Shown here: positions 15,211 to 22,185 of the stretch, one piece after another | Layout of the letters: each line of letters starts with the position of its first letter | Position numbering within the stretch: position 1 is the stretch's first letter | Source: JAZQUM01 sp045631305 | Lineage (GTDB): Bacteria; Bacillota; Clostridia; Oscillospirales; Oscillospiraceae | Length of the DNA: 29,846 nt | Reading direction: 5' to 3' | Assembly (NCBI GenBank): GCA_045631305.1 | Contig: JAZQUM010000095.1 | Coordinates: forward strand, 1-29,846 | Notes under the pieces: generated by a model | Databases searched by the model: none | The model's input: only the letters and a program-made list of their open reading frames with translations | Told to the model about the DNA's origin: nothing | Position numbers and translations under genes: made by a program

Positions 15211-15780
15211 TTAGCCCTTAGCGCGGCTCATGTATTCACCGGTACGGGTGTCAACGGTGATCTTGTCGCCGATGTTGATGAACAGGGGAACGCGAACTTC
15301 AGCGCCGGTTTCAACGGTAGCGGGCTTCAGGGTGTTGGTAGCGGTGTTGCCAGCCAGACCGGGTTCGGTTTCGGTGATTTCCAGATCCATGAAGTTGGGA
15401 ACTTCCAGGCCGAAAACGTTGCCCTTATAGGACAGAACCTTGCACATGGTGTTTTCCTTCACGAAACGGAAGCCATCACCCAGCATGTCGGGGCTCAGGG
15501 GAACCATATCATAGGTTTCCTGGTCCATGAAGAAGTACAGATCGCCGTCGGAATAGCTGTATTCCATATCCTTGCGTTCAACGAAAGCTTCTTCGAACTT
15601 AGCGGTGGGGTTGAAAGAAGTTTCGGTAACAGCACCGGTGATAACGTTTCTCATCTTGGTGCGAACGAATGCAGCACCCTTACCGGGCTTAACATGCTGG
15701 AATTCAACAACCTGCATTACCTTGCCGTCCATTTCAAAAGTCTTACCGTTTCTGAAATCACCAGCAGTAATAGTAGCCAT
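15211..15780 (-). CDS. efp: Elongation factor P
   Basis: This 189-residue protein relieves ribosomes stalled at proline runs. It has the three-domain EF-P layout. The tip loop reads KPGKGAAF with K34 at the position that is modified in E. coli. The C-terminal domain shows GDKITVDTRTGEYMSRAKG, close to the EF-P signature. The start is ATG 15780 with GGAGGAG upstream, which itself codes for the start of a rejected longer form at 15795. No modification gene (epmA/epmB, ymfI) is in the window, so the state of K34 is unknown. It is the first gene of an operon with the CD1247-like gene. Confidence 0.95.
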   Translation of the reverse strand: MATITAGDFRNGKTFEMDGKVMQVVEFQHVKPGKGAAFVRTKMRNVITGAVTETSFNPTAKFEEAFVERKDMEYSYSDGDLYFFMDQETYDMVPLSPDMLGDGFRFVKENTMCKVLSYKGNVFGLEVPNFMDLEITETEPGLAGNTATNTLKPATVETGAEVRVPLFINIGDKITVDTRTGEYMSRAKG

Positions 15781-15863
15781 AATATTCTCCTCCAAATTTA
15801 CAGGGCCGCAGCAGCGCCGCTATACCCATAGTTTATAATTTCAGCTCAAAAATAGCCGATAAT

Positions 15864-15892
15864 ATTTTATCCCATATTTTGTGTGATTGCAA
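15864..15892 (-). promoter_or_regulatory. Promoter of efp
   Basis: On the minus strand TTGCAA (15887-15892) is followed after 17 bp by TAAAAT (15864-15869). This gives a leader of about 75 nt containing a GC-rich segment (15802-15823). Confidence 0.65.
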
Positions 15893-15932
15893 GCCTTTTC
15901 TATCTTTCTCTTGAGAAAATAGACCCATTTTA

Positions 15933-16454
15933 CTATTTTGCTTTCCGTTTTGCTCTGCAATCGTTACGGCAAATGCACTTAAAGGGTTCCTGCAGAATAT
16001 AAAGCACCTTCTGCCATACCGTTACCGCGCCTCCCCGGGGCTCTACCAACAACATCAGCATGCCGCAGCGTCTGGCCCCCAGCGTATCTGTCAGGAGTTT
16101 ATCGCCCAGCATGGCTGCTTCATCAACGTTAATCCCACTTTTTTCGCAGGCTTTGAGATAACCTTTTTTGGAAGGCTTTCCTGCATGCCCTACAAAAGGA
16201 ATGCCCAGTTCTGCGCAAAAATCCACCACACGCTGGCCGGAGCGGTTGTTGGAAAGCACCATCACCTGCACGCCGCTTTGCTCCAAAGCACGCAGCCAGG
16301 CCAACACCGCTTCATCAGGATGGCGAACAGATTTAGGTGCAAGGGTAAAATCAAGGTCCGTCAACAGCAGTTTGATCCCATGTTCACGCAAAAAATCAGG
16401 CGTGATATTCTCATATCTGTCAAACACATAATGGGGTACCAAGGATCCTATCAT
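15933..16454 (-). CDS. yqeG: YqeG-family HAD phosphatase
   Basis: This 173-residue protein belongs to the HAD IIIA group typified by Bacillus YqeG. The N-terminal LVPHYVFDRYENITPDFL is characteristic. Motif I is TDLDFTL (D33, D35), where the family usually has an N in place of F. SNN at 69-71 is motif II, KPSKKGY carries the motif III lysine, and GDKLLTDTLGA is motif IV. A few basic residues with CICRNDC close the protein. The substrate is unknown; in bacilli the gene sits with aroE/nadD/rsfS-type genes, here it stands apart. GAGGAG precedes ATG 16454. It is transcribed from the promoter at 16495-16523. No convincing terminator separates it from efp. Confidence 0.88.
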   Translation of the reverse strand: MIGSLVPHYVFDRYENITPDFLREHGIKLLLTDLDFTLAPKSVRHPDEAVLAWLRALEQSGVQVMVLSNNRSGQRVVDFCAELGIPFVGHAGKPSKKGYLKACEKSGINVDEAAMLGDKLLTDTLGARRCGMLMLLVEPRGGAVTVWQKVLYILQEPFKCICRNDCRAKRKAK

Positions 16455-16494
16455 AACTTGCTCCTCTGAAAAATATACTTTTCAATATGGTTTC

Positions 16495-16523
16495 ATTATA
16501 TCAGCCACCACCATGATTCACAA
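16495..16523 (-). promoter_or_regulatory. Promoter of yqeG
   Basis: On the minus strand TTGTGA (16518-16523) is followed after 17 bp by a perfect TATAAT (16495-16500). It is divergent from the next gene, whose ribosome site lies just to the right. Confidence 0.6.
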
Positions 16524-16535
16524 GGGGGGAACGCT

Positions 16536-17318
16536 ATGATTTATCTTTGTGCAGCACCGCAGGAATTGCCTTCTGCCCGCCGAGCTTTTTCGCATATTGC
16601 GCATGCAGCCTGTCATATCAGCTCAAACGGCCGTCTGCGCACTTCCCTCTCCTCTCCTTGCGCAAAGGAAGATCTGCTGCTTCTGACCTCCGAAGAACAC
16701 TGCACTTTCCCCGATCCCACAGCTCTTTGCCGTACACTCCGGGAGCTGTGCTCTCAATTTGGTCTGCAAAATATCGCCGCCGATTTCCCGTCACCTGTAA
16801 CAGCGGAAAAACTCCGTTTTCTTTCCCTTCTCAGCAAGGAATTTACCGTATCCGGGAACCGCCTTTGGATTCCGGAAGAATTTGCTTCTGCTTCTCCTGC
16901 ATCCGGCATCGTGGTCTGCACTGCCATGTCCGGTGGAATTTTTACAAAGCGGTTAGAAGAAGCTGTAAACCGCTTTGGCCGCGATCGCATAGCACTGGAT
17001 ATACAACGCTTGATGATGGTTTTTCCCATCCCTTCCCCCACCGGGACCGGAACATCCCTGTCTCAACCGGAATTCAAAAAGCTGTTTCTTTCCCAGCGCC
17101 CCGCTGTGTTCTTTTCCCGGGAACTCTGCACCAAATATTTCACTTACCGACATAACGGGCAACTGCACCTTATTCTTTTTGATGACATCTCCACCCTATT
17201 GGAAAAAATCCGCATCGGCAGGCAAATGGGTGTCTCTCACTTTTTCCTTTCCTATCCTGAGATCACAGATATCCTTGGTGCATTGAGTCTTGCCATAAAC
17301 AAAGAAAAAACCCTGTGA
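16536..17318 (+). CDS. Conserved-looking protein of unknown function
   Basis: I do not recognise this 260-residue protein. It has no signal peptide or membrane segment. An alternation of short strands and helices suggests an alpha/beta barrel. RIALDIQRLMMVFPIPSP near 149-166 and the C-terminal helix with GVSHFFLSYPE recall the late strands of GH18-like TIM barrels, but the catalytic DxxDxDxE pattern is absent. GGGGGGA precedes ATG 16536. The coding third-position pattern is normal for the window, which supports a real gene. It stands alone between the divergent yqeG and a shared terminator, and I found no clear promoter. Its function remains open. Confidence 0.65.
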   Translation: MIYLCAAPQELPSARRAFSHIAHAACHISSNGRLRTSLSSPCAKEDLLLLTSEEHCTFPDPTALCRTLRELCSQFGLQNIAADFPSPVTAEKLRFLSLLSKEFTVSGNRLWIPEEFASASPASGIVVCTAMSGGIFTKRLEEAVNRFGRDRIALDIQRLMMVFPIPSPTGTGTSLSQPEFKKLFLSQRPAVFFSRELCTKYFTYRHNGQLHLILFDDISTLLEKIRIGRQMGVSHFFLSYPEITDILGALSLAINKEKTL

Positions 17319-17337
17319 CTAAGTCACAGGGTTTTTT
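17305..17337. terminator. Bidirectional terminator
   Basis: A near-perfect hairpin, A6-CCCTGTGACT paired with AGTCACAGGG-T6, overlaps the stop codon of the plus-strand gene. It also lies just past the end of rpsU on the minus strand. Confidence 0.92.
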
Positions 17338-17345
17338 GCGTTCAA

Positions 17346-17531
17346 TTAATAGAAGCGCTTATTTCTGTTCTTGCGAGCAGCTTCGGACTTCTTGCGACGC
17401 TTAACGCTGGGGCTTTCGTAGCACTCTCTCTTGCGAACTTCTGCTACAATGCCGGCCTTAGCGCAGCTTCTCTTGAAACGCTTCAGTGCGCTATCCAGAG
17501 ATTCGCCTTCCTTAACATGTACTTCGGACAT
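17346..17531 (-). CDS. rpsU: 30S ribosomal protein S21
   Basis: This 61-residue basic protein is bS21. The N-terminus MSEVHVKEGESLDSALKRFK, the central KAGIVAEVRKRECYESPS and the arginine/lysine-rich tail KRRKKSEAARKNRNKRF match the family throughout. The length is a few residues above the usual 57-58. bS21 helps the 30S subunit select start sites. GGAGGGAGG precedes ATG 17531, and a short hairpin (17555-17573) stands just upstream of it. It has its own very strong promoter (17613-17641) and shares the terminator at 17305-17337, so it forms a single-gene unit. Confidence 0.96.
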   Translation of the reverse strand: MSEVHVKEGESLDSALKRFKRSCAKAGIVAEVRKRECYESPSVKRRKKSEAARKNRNKRFY

Positions 17532-17554
17532 CTATATTTCCCTCCCTCCGATAT

Positions 17555-17573
17555 GCCCGGCTAAATCCAGGGC
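17555..17573 (-). promoter_or_regulatory. Hairpin in rpsU leader
   Basis: GCCC/GGGC, with inner GG/CC and one bulged A, forms a 6-bp stem immediately before the rpsU ribosome site. It could affect translation start. The evidence is the fold only. Confidence 0.3.
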
Positions 17574-17612
17574 ACTCATTAAGAGCCATAAAACATGACT
17601 TTAACAGATAGC

Positions 17613-17641
17613 ATTATACAAAGAGAAAGCCACCTTGTCAA
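17613..17641 (-). promoter_or_regulatory. Promoter of rpsU
   Basis: On the minus strand perfect TTGACA (17636-17641) and perfect TATAAT (17613-17618) are separated by 17 bp. This is the strongest consensus promoter in the window apart from the rRNA pair, and gives a leader of about 75 nt. Confidence 0.85.
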
Positions 17642-17689
17642 GCATATTTCTGCAATATTTTTACGGAACAAGGGAATTTTCTTCTGTAC

Positions 17690-20116
17690 TTACTTTGCGG
17701 GCTTTGCGATGAGGTTCACCAGCTTGTTCTTAACCAGAATGGTCTTGAAGATCTGCATACCTTCCACAGCCTTGGCAACGCGTTCCTGTTCCATAGCAGC
17801 AGCTACTACAACGTCTTCCGCGCTGTCTACGGGTACGCTGACGGTACCACGGAGCTTACCGTTAACCTGAACAGCCATTTCAACGGTGGAGTCAATGGTC
17901 TTGGCTTCGTCATACTTGGGCCAATCCATTTCCATAGCCATCTTGCCGTTCTTGGCAGCATAGCCGGTGAGTTCCCACATTTCTTCCACCATGTGAGGTG
18001 CGAAGGGGCTGAGCATCAGCATCAGCATTTCCAGATCACCGCGGGAAAGGCCATTTGCATAGAACTCGTTGACCATGCTCATAAGAGCTGCGATAGCAGT
18101 GTTGAGCTTCAGGTTGTCGATATCTTCAGTAACCTTCTTGATGGTCTTGTGGATGATGCTTTCGTTCTTAGCGGAAACTGCATCGTCATCCGTTGCGATA
18201 TCCTTCAGACTCCAGCAGCGATCCAGGAAGCGCTTGGAACCCTTAACAGCTTCGTTGGACCAGGAAACAGCCTTTTCGAAGTCGCCGATGAACATGATGT
18301 GCAGACGCATGGTATCAGCACCGTACTGATCGATGATATCGTTGGGGTTAACAACGTTACCGCGGGACTTACTCATCTTTTCGCCGCCTTCGCCCAGGAT
18401 CATACCGTGGCTGGTGCGCTTGAAGTAAGGTTCCTTGGTGGGAACAACGCCGATATCATAGAGGAACTTGTGCCAGAAACGGGAATAGAGCAGGTGCAGC
18501 GTGGTGTGTTCCATACCGCCGTTGTACCAGTCTACAGGACCCCAATAGTTAACAGCTTCCTTGCTTACCAGTTCCTTTTCGTTAAGGGGATCCATATAGC
18601 GCAGGAAGTACCAGGAGGAGCCAGCCCACTGAGGCATGGTGTCGGTTTCACGCTTAGCAGCGCCGCCGCACTTGGGGCAAGTGGTGTTGACCCAATCGGT
18701 CATCTTGGAGATGGGGCTTTCGCCGTCATCGGTGGGTTCATAGTTTTCAACCTGAGGCAGAACCAGAGGCAGATCCTTTTCATCCATGGGTACCCAGCCG
18801 CACTTGTCGCAGTGGATCATGGGAATGGGTTCGCCCCAGTAACGCTGGCGGGAGAAGACCCAGTCACGGAGCTTATAGTTGGTCTTGGGACGGCCGAAGC
18901 CCTTTTCGGTAACGTAATCCTTCATTGCGGGGATCGCTTCGCGAACGGTCATGCCATCCAGGAAGCCGGAGTTGACCATGATGCCGGTATCATCCTTCAG
19001 GGTGAAAGCTTCCTTGGTGATGTCGCCGCCCTTAACTACTTCGATGATGGGCAGACCGAACTTGGTAGCGAAGTCCCAGTCACGCTGGTCGTGGCCGGGA
19101 ACGCCCATTACGATACCGGTACCGTAGGTGATGAGAACGTAGTCAGAAACGAAGATGGGGATCTGCTTACCGTTAGCGGGGTTGATACCTTCAATCCCCT
19201 GCAGACGAACACCGCTCTTATCCTTGGCAAGATCAGTACGTTCCAGATCGGACTTGCGGGATGCTTCGTGGATATAAGCTTCCACTTCTGCCCAGTTTTC
19301 GATCTGATCCTTCCACTTCTTCAGATACTCATGTTCGGGAGAGAGAACCATGTAGGTCACACCGAAGAGAGTATCGCAGCGGGTAGTATAAACGGTGAGC
19401 TTTTCGCCGTTGGTAGCGGTGAAGTCAACTTCAGTACCGGTGGACTTGCCGATCCAGTTCTTCTGCTGGGTCTTCACGCGTTCGATATAGTCCACTTCAT
19501 CAAGATCGTTGATGAGGCGTTCAGCATACTTGGTGATGGCCAACATCCACTGGCTCTTTTCCTTGCGGACAACAGCGCTGCCGCAGCGTTCGCAAACACC
19601 GTCAACAACTTCTTCGTTAGCCAGAACGCACTTGCAGCTGGTGCACCAGTTTACAGGCATGGTGCTCTTGTAAGCAAGGCCGTGCTTGTACATCTGCAGG
19701 AAGATCCACTGAGTCCACTTGTAGTAGTCAGGATCGGTGGTATCCACGCAGCGGTCCCAGTCAAAACCGTAACCCAGCATCTTCAGCTGAGAGGTGAAGT
19801 TTTCAATGTTCTTCTTGGTTACGATAGCGGGATGGATGTGGTTCTTGATAGCATAGTTTTCCGTAGGAAGACCGAAGGCGTCAAAACCGATGGGGTTGAG
19901 AACGTTGTAGCCTTCCATTCTCTTCTTACGGGTAATAATGTCCATTGCAGTGAAAGGACGGGGATGACCTACGTGCAGACCCTGACCGGAAGGATAAGGG
20001 AACTCGATGAGGCCATAAAACTTGGGCTTGTCACCGGAAGTAACAGCAGCATAGGGCTTGCTTTCTTCCCACTTTGCCTGCCACTTCTTTTCAATGGCTG
20101 TAAAATCGTACTTCAT
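17690..20116 (-). CDS. leuS: Leucyl-tRNA synthetase
   Basis: This 808-residue class I synthetase charges tRNA-Leu. It has the HIGH-type motif HVGH at 48-51 and KMSKS at 580-584. A zinc-binding insert includes C158, C161, C175 and C178, with further pairs CDKC (436-439) and CPKC (480-483). The CP1 editing domain carries TTRCDTLFG (about 244-252) and GVPGHDQRD (338-346), so it should clear mischarged residues. The C-terminal anticodon-binding and small end domain closes with VQVNGKLRGTVSVP. Length is normal for Clostridia. AAGGAG precedes ATG 20116. It is expressed from its own promoter through a T-box leader. Confidence 0.97.
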   Translation of the reverse strand: MKYDFTAIEKKWQAKWEESKPYAAVTSGDKPKFYGLIEFPYPSGQGLHVGHPRPFTAMDIITRKKRMEGYNVLNPIGFDAFGLPTENYAIKNHIHPAIVTKKNIENFTSQLKMLGYGFDWDRCVDTTDPDYYKWTQWIFLQMYKHGLAYKSTMPVNWCTSCKCVLANEEVVDGVCERCGSAVVRKEKSQWMLAITKYAERLINDLDEVDYIERVKTQQKNWIGKSTGTEVDFTATNGEKLTVYTTRCDTLFGVTYMVLSPEHEYLKKWKDQIENWAEVEAYIHEASRKSDLERTDLAKDKSGVRLQGIEGINPANGKQIPIFVSDYVLITYGTGIVMGVPGHDQRDWDFATKFGLPIIEVVKGGDITKEAFTLKDDTGIMVNSGFLDGMTVREAIPAMKDYVTEKGFGRPKTNYKLRDWVFSRQRYWGEPIPMIHCDKCGWVPMDEKDLPLVLPQVENYEPTDDGESPISKMTDWVNTTCPKCGGAAKRETDTMPQWAGSSWYFLRYMDPLNEKELVSKEAVNYWGPVDWYNGGMEHTTLHLLYSRFWHKFLYDIGVVPTKEPYFKRTSHGMILGEGGEKMSKSRGNVVNPNDIIDQYGADTMRLHIMFIGDFEKAVSWSNEAVKGSKRFLDRCWSLKDIATDDDAVSAKNESIIHKTIKKVTEDIDNLKLNTAIAALMSMVNEFYANGLSRGDLEMLMLMLSPFAPHMVEEMWELTGYAAKNGKMAMEMDWPKYDEAKTIDSTVEMAVQVNGKLRGTVSVPVDSAEDVVVAAAMEQERVAKAVEGMQIFKTILVKNKLVNLIAKPAK

Positions 20117-20159
20117 TGGATGTCTCCTTTTATCTCAATGATTTCTCAAAATACAAAAA

Positions 20160-20411
20160 AATAAAACGCCCCCAACCAAACGGTCAGGGGCGTTAAAACG
20201 CGTTACCACCCTGATTCAGCCGACAGTTACCTGCCGACCCTCAGTGACTTAAAAGTCAACCGTCGATAACGGAACGACCCGATCCGCCCTACTTTTCATT
20301 CAGGCAAATGACTCCGGAACCAGTATCACAGAACTTTCCCACCGGCTTACACCCACCGCCGGCTCTCTGAAGGCGAAGGTTTCTGCTTTTCTTTCCTTCA
20401 CAGTCGATAAC
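20160..20411 (-). ncRNA. T-box riboswitch leader of leuS
   Basis: The leader between the promoter and leuS has the hallmarks of a T-box. A stem I region contains TTCAGAGAGCC, whose TTCAG pairs with CTGAA near 20307. An AAGTAG box stands near 20300. The conserved T-box sequence AGGGTGGTAACGCG lies at 20199-20212 and a terminator at 20165-20194. The UGGU in the T-box pairs with ACCA, which fits the A73 discriminator of tRNA-Leu. Uncharged tRNA should favour the antiterminator and allow leuS transcription. The specifier codon is not clear: the 3' side of the loop reads GAGTCATTTGC, giving TTG (Leu) in one register and TTT or ATT in others. Confidence 0.9.
20165..20194 (-). terminator. T-box regulated terminator of leuS leader
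   Basis: An 8-bp stem AACGCCCC/GGGGCGTT (20165-20172 with 20187-20194) is followed on the minus strand by TTTTATTTTTTT. Its 5' arm sits next to the T-box sequence, as needed for antitermination. Confidence 0.9.
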
Positions 20412-20417
20412 GAATCT

Positions 20418-20446
20418 ATTTTATCCGTTTAATACGCGTTTGTCAA
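20418..20446 (-). promoter_or_regulatory. Promoter of leuS T-box transcript
   Basis: On the minus strand perfect TTGACA (20441-20446) is followed after 17 bp by TAAAAT (20418-20423). The -35 box overlaps the stop codon of rsfS (20443-20445), so the promoter is built into the end of the upstream gene. Confidence 0.8.
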
Positions 20447-20805
20447 GCCTCAGGTACCAGCACATCGCTGAGATCCAGTTCCACGCCGTCCTGCCAGAGA
20501 CGTTCGAGAGAATAGAATTCTCTTGCTTCGGCATTGAACACGTGAACAGCAACACAGCCGTAGTCCAGCAGCACCCAGGTGCCGCCGCGGTAACCTTCGC
20601 GGTGCAGGGGTTCTTCACCTGCTTCGGTCAGCTTCTTTTCCACTTCGTCGCAAAGAGCATTGATCTGGGTGTTAGAGCCACCGGAGCAGATTACAAAATA
20701 GTCTGCAAGCGTGGTGAGCGCATCGATCTGAAGCACCTTGATATCTCTGCCCTTCTTAGCATCCAGCGCCTTGGCTGCGATAATAGCAATTTCTCTGGGT
20801 TCCAT
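20443..20805 (-). CDS. rsfS: Ribosome silencing factor RsfS
   Basis: This 120-residue protein binds L14 on the 50S subunit and blocks subunit joining in starvation. The family signatures are DALTTLADYFVICSG, and near the end GGTWVLLDYGCVAVHVF followed by REFYSLERLW. Length is normal. AAGGAAG precedes ATG 20805. It is the last gene of the smc operon, 21 nt after the LCP gene. In bacilli the gene (yqeL) follows yqeK and nadD, and here an LCP gene lies between. Confidence 0.95.
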   Translation of the reverse strand: MEPREIAIIAAKALDAKKGRDIKVLQIDALTTLADYFVICSGGSNTQINALCDEVEKKLTEAGEEPLHREGYRGGTWVLLDYGCVAVHVFNAEAREFYSLERLWQDGVELDLSDVLVPEA

Positions 20806-20826
20806 AGTTTTCTTCCTTTCTTATCA

Positions 20827-22185
20827 TCACGCGGCAGGCGCATCGGGCTCTGCCGGAACTTGGGGATCTGCAGGTTCAACATTGTCAGGTTCAGCGGGAA
20901 CGGAAGGTTCCTGCACTTCACCATCTTCCGGATCGATGGTTTCTTCACCCACATCAGGTGCGTCGGGATTTTCCGGATCCACCAATGCAGGAGCATCAGG
21001 ATTTTCCGGATCTTCTTCCAGACCTTCTCCCTCTTCCGGTGTTTCAGCATCGTCAGACGGCCTATAGCCACCGGCAGGCATACCCTGGCTGGCCTTAGAG
21101 TCCAGCACAACACCGCTGGTAGAACTGAGTGTACCGTCCGAATTCACGCTCATAATATCCAGCATATCGCGGGTAATAGGCGTATCATAAGGGTTAAAAT
21201 ACGTATTAATCATTTCCAGAGCTTCCTCAGTGTTAATGGTCACATAAGAAAGATTCTGGCCCATGCTTCGGCTCCATGCATAGGCACTGTAATTTCCGGG
21301 CAGCGTCATAAAGTTGACGTTCTCCATATCCAGACCCATGGCTTTTTCACCAAACCAAAGCATTTCACCCGAAGTAAGATCGCTGTCCACATAGTCATTG
21401 AAAATTCGGATATAAGAGCTGATCTTTGACCAGTTTTCCAGCGCAAGGCACTGCTTAATCAGCGCTTTCAAAAAATCCTGCTGCACGCCGATACGGCCGA
21501 TATCACCGGAGGCATAGCGGCGGAAACGAACAAGACCCATGGCATTCTGACCGTCCAGCACCTGCTCACCGGCTTTCAGGTCAATCACCAGATCCTGGTA
21601 AGGATCTTTATATCGCATATCCTGCGGCACGTTAAATTTCACGCCGCCGATCTCATCCACCAGAACCACAAAAGCTTCCAAATCGATTTCCACATAGAAG
21701 TCAGGCTCAAAACCGGTGATACCTTTGATCTGTTCTTTCAACCCGTCAATACCTCTCTGGTTATAGACGGAATTGATCTTTTTCACATCCCAAGGCAGGT
21801 TCACCATGGTGTCACGGGGAATGCTCATGACGCTCAGTGCCTGATTCACCGTGTCATAGGTGGCTACCATAATGGTATCTGTATTTTCTGCAGCCTTGTC
21901 CACACCCAAAAGGAGGAAGGTGTAACTTCCTTCATTGCGCGGGGTCATTTCGCCATCCCCTTTATCATTGCCCGGTCCCTTCATATCAGGTCGGCGCACA
22001 ATGAAGCCATGCACCAGCAGCACCAACGCAATTACACCTGCAACCACGCCAAGGCCAATCAATCGTCTGCGACGGCGCTGCACAGGATCCATTGCTTTTT
22101 TCTGCAGACGGCGAGCCCGCTTCTGCGCTTTCTTGCGCACGAGTTTCTCAGCTTCACCTTCCCGTTTGCCTCTATATCTACTCAT
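20827..22185 (-). CDS. LytR-CpsA-Psr (LCP) family cell-wall ligase with acidic Pro-rich tail
   Basis: This 452-residue membrane protein has a very basic cytoplasmic start (1-41) and one membrane segment (about 42-63). An extracytoplasmic LCP domain follows (about 87-235), with FLLLGVD, SIPRD (121-125), INSVYNQ and an arginine-rich RFRRYASGDIGRI segment that binds pyrophosphate in the family. LCP enzymes attach polymers such as teichoic acids or capsule to peptidoglycan. After about residue 373 comes an acidic, proline-rich tail with repeats DPENPDAP (at 392 and 403) and VPAEPD (twice), probably spanning the wall. The ATG (22185) overlaps the nadD/yqeK stop by 8 nt, with AAAGGAA upstream. Confidence 0.9.
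   Translation of the reverse strand: MSRYRGKREGEAEKLVRKKAQKRARRLQKKAMDPVQRRRRRLIGLGVVAGVIALVLLVHGFIVRRPDMKGPGNDKGDGEMTPRNEGSYTFLLLGVDKAAENTDTIMVATYDTVNQALSVMSIPRDTMVNLPWDVKKINSVYNQRGIDGLKEQIKGITGFEPDFYVEIDLEAFVVLVDEIGGVKFNVPQDMRYKDPYQDLVIDLKAGEQVLDGQNAMGLVRFRRYASGDIGRIGVQQDFLKALIKQCLALENWSKISSYIRIFNDYVDSDLTSGEMLWFGEKAMGLDMENVNFMTLPGNYSAYAWSRSMGQNLSYVTINTEEALEMINTYFNPYDTPITRDMLDIMSVNSDGTLSSTSGVVLDSKASQGMPAGGYRPSDDAETPEEGEGLEEDPENPDAPALVDPENPDAPDVGEETIDPEDGEVQEPSVPAEPDNVEPADPQVPAEPDAPAA
20947..21012 (-). repeat. Short coding tandem repeat in LCP tail
   Basis: Two adjacent 33-bp units encode residues 392-402 and 403-413, each beginning DPENPDAP. They sit in the acidic tail and could vary in number between strains. 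Confidence 0.7.

Noticed and set aside
15900..15921. Hairpin downstream of yqeG as a terminator
   Set aside because: The stem CTATCTTTCTC/GAGAAAATAG is weak and imperfect and is not followed by a T-run on the minus strand.
17993..20164. Open reading frame of 723 codons on the plus strand
   Set aside because: Antisense shadow of leuS, explained by the same codon avoidance; no ribosome site and no recognisable domain.
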